Positions 34,765-44,449 of a stretch of DNA of 64,000 nucleotides are shown piece after piece. The notes beneath the pieces were generated by a model. That model had not been told where the DNA came from, searched no databases, and was given only the letters and a program-made list of their open reading frames with translations. Both the position numbers and the translations under genes were made by a program. This DNA is from Fontibacter flavus (GTDB taxonomy: Bacteria > Bacteroidota > Bacteroidia > Cytophagales > Cyclobacteriaceae): contig NZ_JBHLWI010000027.1 of NCBI RefSeq assembly GCF_042432905.1, forward strand, positions 33,416 to 97,415, written 5' to 3'. Each line of letters starts with the position of its first letter. Positions within the stretch are counted from its first letter, which is position 1.

Positions 34765-37700
34765 TTATACCAATGTTGTTGATTGTTCTAATGCTCTTTT
34801 CCTCAATACTTCTTTGTAATCTCTCGGGATTACTTTGATAAACCTTTCTTTATAACTGTCCCAGTTTTCCAAATACTCGGCAGCCAATTGGCTCTTCGTA
34901 TGCCCAACATGCTCCTTCAATTGCTCCTTGATCGTGACAAAATCATCTTCATTCAAAGGATCCAGGTCTACCATTTCCTGATTGATCAAGTGGATGTAAT
35001 CTTTCAGGATATAGGCAATGCCACCGCTCATACCGGCAGCAAAGTTTCGGCCGATTTCACCCAGATTGATTACCAAGCCACCTGTCATATACTCACAGCC
35101 ATGATCACCAATTCCTTCGATTACTGCTTTTACACCAGAGTTTCTGACACAGAACCTTTCCCCTCCTTTACCATTGATATAGGCTTCACCGGAAGTGGCC
35201 CCATAAAAGGCTACATTGCCGATGATGATATTTTCATGAGCAATAAAATTGGCATTTCGACTAGGATACACGATCAATTTTCCTCCAGAAAGCCCCTTAC
35301 CAAAGTAGTCATTGGACTCTCCTTCCAGCTCAAAAGTCACTCCTTTGGTCAGGAAACCTCCAAAGGTCTGTCCTGCACTACCGCTGAACTGATACTGTAT
35401 GGTGTCTTCCGGCAATCCAGGACTTCCGTATATTTTCGAAATTTCGTTGGACAGCATGGCGCCTACTGTACGGTCTGTGTTTTTGATCTTAAAGCTTGCC
35501 CTGACCGGACTTGCCTGCTCCAAAGCTGGAATGGCTTCTTTCAGTAACTTCCTGTCCAATATCTTCTTCAACTCAAATTCCTGGTCAATTTGCTTGTGTA
35601 CGCCCACATGGTCAGGAACTTCCACTTTATGGAAGATCGGTGACAAATCGACCTTATCCCATTTCCAATGGTTCATATGGCCAGAGGCCTTCAGCACATC
35701 ACTTTGCCCCACCATTTCATCTATTGTCGCAAAACCCAAAGAAGCCATTATCTCCCTAAGGTCCTGTGCCAGAAACATGAAGTAATTGACCACATGATCC
35801 GGATTACCGGTAAAAAGCTTTCTAAGCTCCGGATTTTGGGTGGCTATCCCCACAGGACAGGTATTGAGATGGCATTTACGCATCATGATACAGCCTTCTA
35901 CGACCAAGGCTCCAGTGGAAATCCCCCACTCTTCCGCTCCTAACAACGTAGCAATGGCAATATCCCTACCTGTTCTGAGCTGTCCATCTGTTTGGAGGAC
36001 TACCCGACTTCTTAAGTTATTTTTTACCAAAGTTTGATGGGCTTCAGAAAGTCCAAGTTCCCAGGGCAAACCTGCATGTCTGATGGAACTCAAAGGAGAA
36101 GCTCCGGTACCTCCATCCGCTCCTGAAATCAAAATCACATCCGATTGGGCCTTGGCTACACCGGCCGCTACCGTACCCACCCCTGCCTGCGACACAAGTT
36201 TCACATTGATCCTGGCCTTGCGGTTGGCATTTTTCAGATCATAGATCAATTGGGCCAAATCTTCAATGGAATAAATATCATGATGTGGGGGAGGAGAAAT
36301 TAACCCCACTCCTGGGGTAGAATGCCTGACCCTACCAATCCAATCATCAACCTTATGTCCGGGCAATTGGCCCCCTTCACCAGGTTTGGCTCCCTGAGCC
36401 ATTTTGATCTGCAGTTCTTCTGCATGGGTCAGGTAATTACTGGTAACGCCAAATCTGCCAGAAGCTACCTGCTTGATCGCTGACCTTTCCCAATCTCCAT
36501 TGGGCTTTCTTTCAAACCTTATTTCATCTTCCCCTCCTTCACCACTGTTGCTTTTTGCACCGATACGATTCATCGCAATAGCCAAAGTGGTATGCGCTTC
36601 ATGGGAAATAGAACCGAAAGACATGGCTCCTGTGGCAAAACGCTTAAGGATGGATTCAACCGGTTCCACTTCCTCAATGGGAATGGAAATCCGTTTTTTA
36701 AATTCAAAAAGCCCTCTTAAAGTCAGCGCATCTTTGGTCTGATCATTGATCTTCTGGGCAAATTTTTTGTATAAACTGTAATCGTTAAGTCTTGTAGATT
36801 TTTGCAATAAATGGATGGTCTCCGGATTGAAAAGGTGTTTTTCTCCTCTTCTTTTCCATTGGTAAACACCCCCTGTTTCCAATATCGGGCTATCAGTATC
36901 GTACGCCGCATGATGCCTGATCAATACCTCCTCAGCCAACTCATCAAATGAGATGCCCGAGATCCGGCTAACAGTACCTTTGAAACACCTGTCTATGACC
37001 TCTGGCCCCAAACCTATGGCTTCGAAAATCTGGGCACTCTGATAAGACTGCAGGGTACTGATTCCCATTTTGGAAAGTACCTTCAGCAAACCTTTGCCTA
37101 TGGCTGACTGATAATTCTGGAATAATTGCTTTTGATTGATTGCTTTACCAAAAGCTCCTTTTTCATTGAGATGCAACAGTGATTCTAATGCCAGGTAAGG
37201 ATTGATTGCAGATGCACCATAGCCGATCACCGTTGCAAAATGATGCGTCTCCCGTATGTCTCCCGCCTCGACCACAAGGCCCGCACGTGTCCTGATTTTT
37301 TTCTTCACCAAATGGTGGTGCACCGCGCCTATGGCCAATAAACTTGGAATTGGTGCTTTTTGCTCGGTGCTGTTTCTATCCGAAATGATGATGATGTTTT
37401 TCCCTGCATAGATGGCCCCTTCAGCAGCTTTACAAAGTTCATTAAGGGCTTCCAGTAACCTGCCTGGTTGATGATCCGTTTCAAAATGGGCATACAAGGT
37501 AATTGATCTATACCCCTGTTCTTCCAAATGTTTCAGTTTTTCCAGGTCTTGATTCAGTAATACCGGCTGGGAAATATGTATTTGTCTGGTATGTCTCGGG
37601 CTTTCTGCCAGAATATTATGGCTTTCCCCTATACGGGTAAAAAGCGACATCACCAATTTTTCCCGGATAGGGTCAATCGGTGGATTACTTACCTGGGCAA

Positions 37701-39255
37701 AAAGCTGCTTGAAATAATTGGAAATATGTTGGCTTTGCTTGGACAACACCGCCAAAGGAGTATCTGCACCCATAGATCCAAGTGCTTCATAACCCGACCC
37801 TCCCATAGGGGAAAGTACGACTTTGATTTCCTCTGAAGTGTAGCCAAAAATGGTCTGTCTTTTTTTAATGTCCTCTATACTGTATGGGTGTTCCAATTTC
37901 TCAGGATCAGGCATCAAGCGCAGTTTGAGCCTTTCTTCCCTGACCCATTTTTCATAAGGCTTATGGTCACAGACAGCAGATTTAATTTCTTCATCAAATG
38001 AGATTTTTCCTTTTTCCAAGTCAGCCATCAACATTCTGCCAGGGCTGATTCTTCCTTTTTCGGTAATTGTCGCTTCCCTAATAGGTAAGGCACCTGCCTC
38101 AGAAGAAAGGATCAATCTGCCGTCATTGGTGATAAAATACCTCAAAGGACGCAGACCGTTTCTGTCTAAAGTAGCCCCAATAGATTTTCCATCAGTAAAG
38201 ATAAGCGCAGCAGGTCCATCCCAGGGTTCCATCAGCGCTGCATGGAATTTGTAAAAAGCCTTTCGATCCTTATCCATCATCTGATTGTCTTGCCATGCTT
38301 CAGGAACCAACATCATCATCACATGGGGAAGCGATCTTCCGCTAAGGGTAAGCAGTTCCACCAAAGCATCAAGATTGGCTGAATCGGAATTGTATTTGTT
38401 GGTTACCGGCATGACCTTGGACAACTCCTCATCGGTGAAATACATGGAACGCATCAAAGTCTCCTTGGATTTCATTTTGTTGAGGTTACCGCGAATTGTA
38501 TTGATCTCACCGTTATGGGAAAGATACCTGAATGGCTGGGCCAATCGCCAGTTAGGAAAGGTGTTGGTCGAAAACCGGGAATGAACTATCGCCAGCCCTG
38601 AGGTGATTTTGTTGTTTTGAAGATCTTTGTAAAAAGGCAGTACCTGATCTGTCCTTAACTGTCCTTTGTATATTAAGGTATAAGCCGAGAAACTGGCAAA
38701 GTAAAAGGCGGAATTGACACCTGGGATATTACTATTGATTGTCTTAGTAGCGAAATTCCGCAATACATAAAGTTTACGCTCCAAGTCAATACCACTCAGT
38801 CCATCCTGATGGCTGACAAATACCATTTCAATATTGGGCATTACTTCTAGTGCCCCCGAACCAGGCACCGTCACGTCCACCGGTACATCCCGGTAACCCA
38901 ATAAGTGAAAGCCCAGATCCTCTATCAACTTGTTGAGTAAGGCCTTGGATTTTTTATACAGCTGTTTATTTCTTGGAAAAAAAGTCATCCCCACACCATA
39001 ACTTCCCTCATCAGGAATCGGGAACCCTGCCCTAAATGTCACCTCTTTTAAAAATGTATGGGGAATCTGTATCAATATCCCTGCTCCATCACCGGTCTTT
39101 GGATCACTACCACGGCCACCCCTGTGCTCCATATTGCTGAGCATAAATAGGGCGTCACTGATGGTCTCATGACTCTTGACCCCTTTCACATTAACCACCG
39201 CTCCAATACCACAGGAATCGTGTTCAAATTCGTCACGATATAGTCCTTCAATCAT
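34765..39255 (-). CDS. gltB: Glutamate synthase large subunit
   Basis: A 1496-residue α subunit converting glutamine and 2-oxoglutarate to two glutamates. The Ntn-type glutaminase nucleophile is Cys15 ('EHDSCGIGAVV'), which becomes N-terminal after removal of a 14-residue propeptide. The FMN-binding synthase domain follows, with 'SNSGEGGED' and 'PGEGGQLPGHKV'. The 3Fe-4S cysteines are in 'CIMMRKCHLNTCPVGIA', and the C-terminal GXGXG β-helix repeats (near residues 1250-1450) are present. Length is normal. Together with glutamine synthetase (not here) it assimilates ammonium. Confidence 0.97.
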   Translation of the reverse strand: MIEGLYRDEFEHDSCGIGAVVNVKGVKSHETISDALFMLSNMEHRGGRGSDPKTGDGAGILIQIPHTFLKEVTFRAGFPIPDEGSYGVGMTFFPRNKQLYKKSKALLNKLIEDLGFHLLGYRDVPVDVTVPGSGALEVMPNIEMVFVSHQDGLSGIDLERKLYVLRNFATKTINSNIPGVNSAFYFASFSAYTLIYKGQLRTDQVLPFYKDLQNNKITSGLAIVHSRFSTNTFPNWRLAQPFRYLSHNGEINTIRGNLNKMKSKETLMRSMYFTDEELSKVMPVTNKYNSDSANLDALVELLTLSGRSLPHVMMMLVPEAWQDNQMMDKDRKAFYKFHAALMEPWDGPAALIFTDGKSIGATLDRNGLRPLRYFITNDGRLILSSEAGALPIREATITEKGRISPGRMLMADLEKGKISFDEEIKSAVCDHKPYEKWVREERLKLRLMPDPEKLEHPYSIEDIKKRQTIFGYTSEEIKVVLSPMGGSGYEALGSMGADTPLAVLSKQSQHISNYFKQLFAQVSNPPIDPIREKLVMSLFTRIGESHNILAESPRHTRQIHISQPVLLNQDLEKLKHLEEQGYRSITLYAHFETDHQPGRLLEALNELCKAAEGAIYAGKNIIIISDRNSTEQKAPIPSLLAIGAVHHHLVKKKIRTRAGLVVEAGDIRETHHFATVIGYGASAINPYLALESLLHLNEKGAFGKAINQKQLFQNYQSAIGKGLLKVLSKMGISTLQSYQSAQIFEAIGLGPEVIDRCFKGTVSRISGISFDELAEEVLIRHHAAYDTDSPILETGGVYQWKRRGEKHLFNPETIHLLQKSTRLNDYSLYKKFAQKINDQTKDALTLRGLFEFKKRISIPIEEVEPVESILKRFATGAMSFGSISHEAHTTLAIAMNRIGAKSNSGEGGEDEIRFERKPNGDWERSAIKQVASGRFGVTSNYLTHAEELQIKMAQGAKPGEGGQLPGHKVDDWIGRVRHSTPGVGLISPPPHHDIYSIEDLAQLIYDLKNANRKARINVKLVSQAGVGTVAAGVAKAQSDVILISGADGGTGASPLSSIRHAGLPWELGLSEAHQTLVKNNLRSRVVLQTDGQLRTGRDIAIATLLGAEEWGISTGALVVEGCIMMRKCHLNTCPVGIATQNPELRKLFTGNPDHVVNYFMFLAQDLREIMASLGFATIDEMVGQSDVLKASGHMNHWKWDKVDLSPIFHKVEVPDHVGVHKQIDQEFELKKILDRKLLKEAIPALEQASPVRASFKIKNTDRTVGAMLSNEISKIYGSPGLPEDTIQYQFSGSAGQTFGGFLTKGVTFELEGESNDYFGKGLSGGKLIVYPSRNANFIAHENIIIGNVAFYGATSGEAYINGKGGERFCVRNSGVKAVIEGIGDHGCEYMTGGLVINLGEIGRNFAAGMSGGIAYILKDYIHLINQEMVDLDPLNEDDFVTIKEQLKEHVGHTKSQLAAEYLENWDSYKERFIKVIPRDYKEVLRKRALEQSTTLV

Positions 39256-39969
39256 TATATTATTATTTAATAGGTTTTCGAATTAAGTTGCAAAAATTAC
39301 AAAATTATTTCCTTTTATTAAAATAGAAGCAATATAAAGGCGCTAATTATGAATAGTTTATATCAAAATGAACACTTGTTTAACTTTTATAAAAATTAAT
39401 TAATGGTTTATAAAAACACTTATTTTTATATTTTAATTAAAATTTATCAATTTTATAGTGTTTAAAAATACTTAAATTTTCAAAATTCATGTAAAAATAT
39501 GAAAAACAGGTTTATAAGAATTTTACGGAAATTTTTTCTGTTTTTTTTATACTGATTTTTTAGGAATAGTGCATGATAGTAAAATCCCTATTTCATTGCG
39601 CAAACTATAATATTGCATTTTTATAAAAAATAAGAATATTATTCTATATGCATTTTACTAAAAACAAGGGCTAGGATTTTGAACCCTGTTCTACGAACAC
39701 CTATTATTCTTGATGAAGAAAAGTGTCAAAAGCTTCAAATACATAGAAAGAATTGGTTCCAAAAAACAGCGTCAGAGACAGGCTCCAACTTACGTCAAAT
39801 TGGGCACATGATTAAAAAATATTCTACTAATTACCTCCAAAACAATATCAGATTAAGTTCAAAGATTTTGGGGAAAAAGACAGACTATCATTTTATGGCT
39901 AATCAACCAACATTGTCAACAGAAAAATAAGGAAAAAAAAGAGGCAAATTATTCGTGTAGATGCTCTTC
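39256..39969. other. AT-rich intergenic region upstream of gltB
   Basis: A 714-nt stretch very rich in A and T, with many short runs. On the minus strand TAATTTTG (39307-39300) with a TTG 22 nt upstream (39332-39330) is a weak candidate promoter for gltB, about 38 nt before its start. A frame of 83 codons at 39679-39930 (+) has no family features, signal peptide or good start context and I do not accept it. I see no repeats, RNA gene or box cluster here. Confidence 0.5.
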
Positions 39970-41331
39970 TTAATCTTCGTTATGACCTTCCATTTCCTTT
40001 TCCAGACCTTTAATATGCACCTTGACTTTCTTGATCCTCTTAGTGTCTACAGCCAAGATGGTAAACTCAAACATGTCAAACTGTATTTTTGAACCATTTT
40101 TAGGAAGATTGGAGTTGATTTCAAGCAATAACCCTCCGAGGGATTCACTTTCTCCTTTCACTTCATCAAAAATCTGAGGATCAATGTCCAGTCTTTTACA
40201 GAAATCATTGAGGGAAACCTTTCCTTCAAAAACAAAGGTGTGGGAGTCCAATTCTTTGAAAAAGTAATCATCAACATCATCAAACTCGTCATTGATCTCC
40301 CCAATAATCTCTTCGATCAGATCTTCTAGGGTTACAAGACCGGATGTACCGCCATATTCGTCCACGACGATAGCCATATGTACTCGCTTCTTCTGAAAGT
40401 CTTTTAGTAAGGTGTCAACTTTTTTGTTTTCCGGAACAAAAAAGCCTTTTCGGATCATATTTTGCCAAGCAAAATCCTCATCCTGCTCAATATAGGGAAG
40501 TAGATCCTTGATATACAAAATACCTTCAATGTTATCAATGGTTTCTTTATATACCGGAATTCTGGAATAACCGCTTTTATTGATTTTATCCATAAGCTCA
40601 TGGAAGTCTGTTTCCAATTCAACAGCAGTAATGTCCATTCTTGACTGCATCACCTGTCGGACAGATAGGGTTCCAAAATTCACTATACCTTTTAGGATGT
40701 CCCTTTCTTCCTCTGAGGTGTCTTCTGTGGTGATTTCAAGTGCTTGATGCAGTTCATCCACAGAAAGAGAATAGCCTTTCTTTTCAATTCTTTTTTCAAT
40801 CACATTGCTCATGGCCATCAGCATAGCAGAAAGCGGTTTGAGCAGATAGGAGAAAAAGTAAATAATCGGCGCCATCATCAATGAAAACTCGATCTTAGCT
40901 TTGGTGGCATAGACTTTGGGTACAATTTCCCCAAAAAACACAATAGCGAAAGTAACACCAATCGTTTGAACAAGAATAATAATAATCCCTGTAGCGTTGG
41001 CTCCAAAAACTGTCCAGGCAAAAAAGGTAGTTAAGGTCACAATACCGATATTGATGAGGTTATTCAAAATCAATACCGTACTGAGCAGATTTTTGGGAGA
41101 TTCAACCAATTGAATGGCTTTATTGGCTCTTTTATCTCCTTTGTCGTCGAGATCAGCAAGATCTTCTGAATTAAGGGAAAAAAACGCTACTTCTGAGCCG
41201 GAAACAAGGCCAGAGGCAAGCAACAAAAGCATAAAAATTATTGCATTACCTAAAATATAGCCGGCTGAAACCGGATTGGTTTCAGCCAGCAACATAAGAC
41301 TCGGGTATGGGTCGTCCATTAATTTATTCAA
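39970..41331 (-). CDS. gldE: Gliding-motility-associated CNNM/CorC-type membrane protein GldE
   Basis: A 453-residue protein with an N-terminal DUF21/CNNM transmembrane domain (helices at about 25-50, 85-110, 115-140, 150-175, with 'SGSEVAFFSLN' typical), two CBS domains ('VMQSRMDITAVELETDF' and 'FVPENKKVDTLLKDFQKKRVHMAIVVDEYGGTSGLVTLEDLIEEIIGEI' region) and a C-terminal CorC/HlyC domain. The CNNM family moves or senses Mg2+. In this phylum the copy beside ssb and mutY is GldE, needed for gliding and linked to the type IX secretion genes. gldD, normally next to it, is about 18 kb away in this window. Confidence 0.9.
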   Translation of the reverse strand: MNKLMDDPYPSLMLLAETNPVSAGYILGNAIIFMLLLLASGLVSGSEVAFFSLNSEDLADLDDKGDKRANKAIQLVESPKNLLSTVLILNNLINIGIVTLTTFFAWTVFGANATGIIIILVQTIGVTFAIVFFGEIVPKVYATKAKIEFSLMMAPIIYFFSYLLKPLSAMLMAMSNVIEKRIEKKGYSLSVDELHQALEITTEDTSEEERDILKGIVNFGTLSVRQVMQSRMDITAVELETDFHELMDKINKSGYSRIPVYKETIDNIEGILYIKDLLPYIEQDEDFAWQNMIRKGFFVPENKKVDTLLKDFQKKRVHMAIVVDEYGGTSGLVTLEDLIEEIIGEINDEFDDVDDYFFKELDSHTFVFEGKVSLNDFCKRLDIDPQIFDEVKGESESLGGLLLEINSNLPKNGSKIQFDMFEFTILAVDTKRIKKVKVHIKGLEKEMEGHNED

Positions 41332-41381
41332 ATGATTATTGCAAAATTAATCAATTCTTGACCAATTCTTCAATATTTGTT

Positions 41382-41831
41382 TTAGAATGGCAGATCATCA
41401 TCCTCCGCACTCCCTCCAGACATGCTTGGTGCAGGTGAAGGAGCCGAGACATTATGATTATAAGACTGTGCTCCTTGGGAAGGAGCGCCAGCACCCTCAG
41501 GTCTACCCCCCAGCATGGTAAAACTCAGCACCCTGATTTTCATTCTTTTCCTATTATTACCTTGTTCGTCCTGCCAGGTATCAGATTTGATTTTACCTTC
41601 TACGAATAACTGCATCCCTTTTTTAAGATATTGCTCAGCGATTCTAGCCTGTCCGTCCCATAGCTCTAAATCATGCCACTCGGTGTTTTCCACCCTGTTG
41701 CCCATCTTGTCCTTGTAAGCTTCAGTAGTCGCTAACCTCAGGTTGGCTACCACTTTATCTCCTTCCAAATGCTTCACTTCAGGATCTGCTCCTAAATTGC
41801 CTACTAAAATTACTTTATTTACTCCGGCCAT
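41382..41831 (-). CDS. ssb: Single-stranded DNA-binding protein
   Basis: A 149-residue SSB with one OB fold ('VNKVILVGNLGADPEVKHLEGDKVVANLRLATTE', 'EWHDLELWD', 'LFVEGKIKSDTW'), a Gly/Ser/Pro-rich linker and the acidic tip 'DDDLPF' that docks repair and replication partners. It sits between mutY and gldE on the same strand, 51 nt from each, the arrangement usual for this phylum. Confidence 0.96.
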   Translation of the reverse strand: MAGVNKVILVGNLGADPEVKHLEGDKVVANLRLATTEAYKDKMGNRVENTEWHDLELWDGQARIAEQYLKKGMQLFVEGKIKSDTWQDEQGNNRKRMKIRVLSFTMLGGRPEGAGAPSQGAQSYNHNVSAPSPAPSMSGGSAEDDDLPF

Positions 41832-41882
41832 AATTTGTTGTTGTTTAAATGTTTAACAAAAAGTCCATGTTAAATTTAAGGA

Positions 41883-42956
41883 TTATTTCTCTTCGTTCAA
41901 ATACCTCAGAATTAACCTCGGTTTGGCCAAATTGTCCAGCTTTTCCTGATCGACCAACAAGTAACCTTTAGCATTTGCCCACTTTTCAAGCTTGTTGAGT
42001 TCTTTTTCCTCCACCACGAACTTTACAAAGTTGGCAAAAATTCTTTGATGTGTGAGGACATGTTTGTAAATCTGATCAGGATTTAGGACAACTTTTGTCT
42101 CAAAATCTTCAAGCAAAGTAAAAATATCCGGATATATCCGATTAACGTCCAAAATTGGGCTTGTTTCTACCAAAGGAAAGTCAAAAAGGTGCTGCCATAT
42201 ATCCCCAGCACTCCTTTGTTTGAGCACCACATGTTCACCACATATAATATGTGCATACTGAAAATACCTTTCCTTAATCTTCAGTTTCTTGATTTTGACA
42301 GGAAGCTCCCCCACCACTCCTTTTCGATAAGCAAAACATCCTGACTTGAGCGGACAACTTTCACAATCCGGATTTCTGGGTACACACTGCAGGGCCCCAA
42401 ACTCCATGATGGCCTGATTAAACTCACCTGGCCTGTCTTTTGGAATCATCCTGTTGGCCAATGCTTCAAATTCTTTTTTGCCCTTTGTACTGGCAATTTC
42501 CGTATCCACACCAAAATAACGGCTCAGAACCCTGAACACATTGCCGTCCACTACTGCCACGGATTCACCAAAGGCGAAAGAAGCAATTGCAGCCGCTGTA
42601 TAGGAACCAACTCCCTTCAATTGAAGTAGGGATTTATAATTATCCGGAAATTTTCCTCCATGACTATTGACCACTTCCTTTGCACATGCATGGAGATTAC
42701 GTGCCCTGCTATAATATCCAAGACCCTGCCACAATCGCATCACCTCTTCCTCCTGTGCTGCGGCCAAATCCTGAACACTTGGGTAATTTTCTGCGTATCT
42801 AATAAAATATGGCAATCCTTGCGCTACGCGGGTCTGCTGCAAAATAATTTCCGACAACCAAATGATATATGGGTCATCGGTGTTTCTCCAAGGCAAATCC
42901 CTCTTATGGCGGGGGTACCACTCCAATAATCTATGGACAAAGGCTTCAAAATTCAA
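41883..42956 (-). CDS. mutY: A/G-specific adenine DNA glycosylase
   Basis: A 357-residue MutY that removes adenine opposite 8-oxoguanine. The catalytic Glu lies in 'LSEIILQQTRV', the helix-hairpin-helix is 'LQLKGVGSYTAAAIASFAFG' followed by the catalytic Asp in 'AVVDGNVFRVLSRYF', and the 4Fe-4S loop 'CVPRNPDCESCPLKSGC' has the C-x6-C-x2-C-x5-C spacing. A C-terminal NUDIX-like 8-oxoG recognition domain follows. It is divergent from the HU gene and starts the mutY-ssb-gldE gene row. Confidence 0.96.
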   Translation of the reverse strand: MNFEAFVHRLLEWYPRHKRDLPWRNTDDPYIIWLSEIILQQTRVAQGLPYFIRYAENYPSVQDLAAAQEEEVMRLWQGLGYYSRARNLHACAKEVVNSHGGKFPDNYKSLLQLKGVGSYTAAAIASFAFGESVAVVDGNVFRVLSRYFGVDTEIASTKGKKEFEALANRMIPKDRPGEFNQAIMEFGALQCVPRNPDCESCPLKSGCFAYRKGVVGELPVKIKKLKIKERYFQYAHIICGEHVVLKQRSAGDIWQHLFDFPLVETSPILDVNRIYPDIFTLLEDFETKVVLNPDQIYKHVLTHQRIFANFVKFVVEEKELNKLEKWANAKGYLLVDQEKLDNLAKPRLILRYLNEEK

Positions 42957-43116
42957 AACACACGAAATTAAGCTGTTAAGACAATGTTAAACAATTCAAT
43001 CTAATTTTGGGCAATTTGTTTTTATATTGAATTGCTTCGTATAAATTTGCAGTCCCAAAAATAGTTGGTTAATAGGTCGTTAAGCTTATTCGATAATAAT
43101 TTAAATTCATCAAACA

Positions 43117-43425
43117 GTGACTAAAGCAGAAGTAATCACCAAGATTTCGGACAAAACTGGAATCCAGAAAGACGATGTAACTCAAACCATTGAGGCATTC
43201 TTCAAAGTGGTAAAAGATTCCATGGCGGAGGGAGAGAATATTTATGTAAGAGGTTTTGGCAGCTTCATCAACAAGAAGAGAGCTAAAAAAATCGCCAGAA
43301 ACATCTCTAAAAACACTGCTATCGTGATCGACGAGCATTATGTGCCGGCTTTCAAGCCTTCTAAAGTGTTTATTGAGAAAATCAAAAACAGCAAAAAAAT
43401 TAAAGAACTGGCTCCTCAGGATTAA
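43117..43425 (+). CDS. HU-family DNA-binding protein
   Basis: A 102-residue HU/IHF-like nucleoid protein: 'TKAEVITKISDKTGIQKDDV' helices, then 'ENIYVRGFGSFINKKRAKK' and the arm 'VIDEHYVPAFKPSKVF', where the usual intercalating 'RNP' is less conserved. It starts with GTG at 43117. A TAAATTTG box at 43042-43049 is a plausible -7 element giving a leader of about 60 nt. It leads an apparent operon with a TPR protein, a tiny ribosomal protein and RNase G. Confidence 0.92.
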   Translation: MTKAEVITKISDKTGIQKDDVTQTIEAFFKVVKDSMAEGENIYVRGFGSFINKKRAKKIARNISKNTAIVIDEHYVPAFKPSKVFIEKIKNSKKIKELAPQD

Positions 43426-43445
43426 TCCTGAGAGCCTAATTCCTT

Positions 43446-44267
43446 ATGAAAAAATCCCAGATCATCATCCTTGTACTTGGAATTGTAGCCATCGGGCTTC
43501 TGTATTCCCTACCAAGAGTTGTCGTAGACAACGATGAGGGCCAAGAGATCGCAGGTGAGGAAGCCCCTGCTTCCACCACTCCGGATGTACAGGAAATGCA
43601 TGATGCCCCAGTTGCCTTAGAGGTAAGAGAAGCTTTGGCTGCTGTTGCCGAAAAACTGGAAAAAGAGGATAATAAGGAAAGGTTTGCTATCTTGGCAGAT
43701 TCTTTGGCTTCATTATACACCCAAATCGGTAAATTTGATTCAGCAGCTTACTTTTTGGAGCAGGCTGCCATCAAAATTGAAACCACAGAAAGGATAGAAA
43801 AAGCAGGCAATGCCTACTATGAAGCCTTCAATTTTGCCATGAATGATCAAAAAATAGCTTTCCTGGCAGACAAAACCAGAAGTTATTTGAATAAAGTTTT
43901 GGAAAAAGATCCAAAACGTCTGGACCTGAAAACCAAAGTGGCGATGACTTATGTATCTTCGTCCAATCCTATGCAGGGCATTACCATGCTGAGGGAAATT
44001 CTGGAAGAGGACCCGACCAATGAAGATGGCTTGTTCAATATGGGCATTTTATCCATGCAGTCCGGTCAGTACAAGAGGGCATCGGAACGATTCGAGGAAT
44101 TGGTTCGTTATCATCCTGAGAACCTTCAAGGTCAGTTCTACCTGGGAGTGAGTTACTTCGAGTCCAAACAAAACAACAAAGCTAAAAAGCAGTTTCAGCT
44201 GGTTCAAGGCATGACCTCAGACCCAATGGTCTTGGCGAGTGTAGAGAGTTACCTGGAAAGGCTATAA
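43446..44267 (+). CDS. Membrane-anchored TPR-repeat protein
   Basis: A 273-residue protein with a single N-terminal transmembrane helix (residues about 5-22) and a periplasmic or cytosolic tail of about five tetratricopeptide repeats (from residue 75: 'YTQIGKFDSAAYFLEQAA', 'EDGLFNMGILSMQSGQYKRASERFEELV', 'LQGQFYLGVSYFESKQNNKAKKQF'). It is a scaffold type protein with unknown partners. It lies 20 nt after the HU gene and before the RNase G gene; this order is common in the phylum. Confidence 0.85.
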   Translation: MKKSQIIILVLGIVAIGLLYSLPRVVVDNDEGQEIAGEEAPASTTPDVQEMHDAPVALEVREALAAVAEKLEKEDNKERFAILADSLASLYTQIGKFDSAAYFLEQAAIKIETTERIEKAGNAYYEAFNFAMNDQKIAFLADKTRSYLNKVLEKDPKRLDLKTKVAMTYVSSSNPMQGITMLREILEEDPTNEDGLFNMGILSMQSGQYKRASERFEELVRYHPENLQGQFYLGVSYFESKQNNKAKKQFQLVQGMTSDPMVLASVESYLERL

Positions 44268-44297
44268 ATAATTGTTCCACTTTAAATCTTTAAAACT

Positions 44298-44387
44298 ATG
44301 CCTTGCGGTAAAAAAAGAAAAAGACATAAGATCGCTACGCACAAGCGTAAGAAGAGACTTAGAAAAAACAGACATAAGAAGAAGTGA
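44298..44387 (+). CDS. 29-residue AURKAIP1/COX24 (bS22/mS38-like) ribosomal protein
   Basis: An ATG frame of 29 codons encoding MPCGKKRKRHKIATHKRKK followed by RLRKNRHKKK, extremely rich in Lys, Arg and His. This is the AURKAIP1/COX24 domain, the same family as mitochondrial mS38 and actinobacterial bS22, which sit in the decoding region of the small ribosomal subunit. The family assignment rests on recognising the KKRKRHK..THKRKKRLRKNRHK pattern. It lies between the TPR protein and RNase G, and its stop codon is inside a hairpin terminator. Confidence 0.85.
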   Translation: MPCGKKRKRHKIATHKRKKRLRKNRHKKK

Positions 44388-44403
44388 TACACTTCTTCTT
44401 TTT
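44378..44403 (+). terminator. Terminator/attenuator overlapping the stop of the small ribosomal protein gene
   Basis: GAAGAAGTG (44378-44386), loop ATA, CACTTCTTC (44390-44398), then TTTTT. The TGA stop (44385-44387) is split between stem and loop, so a ribosome finishing the gene would melt the hairpin; transcription into RNase G may depend on translation. Confidence 0.75.
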
Positions 44404-44449
44404 GAGTTTTTACACAGTACGTTCATTTAAATCATAAAAACAGACACGA

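Noticed and set aside
39679..39930. An 83-codon plus-strand frame upstream of gltB
   Set aside because: No family motif, signal peptide or promoter; it lies in a very AT-rich spacer, and its composition (many Asn, Lys, Thr, Gln) is what random AT-rich DNA gives.
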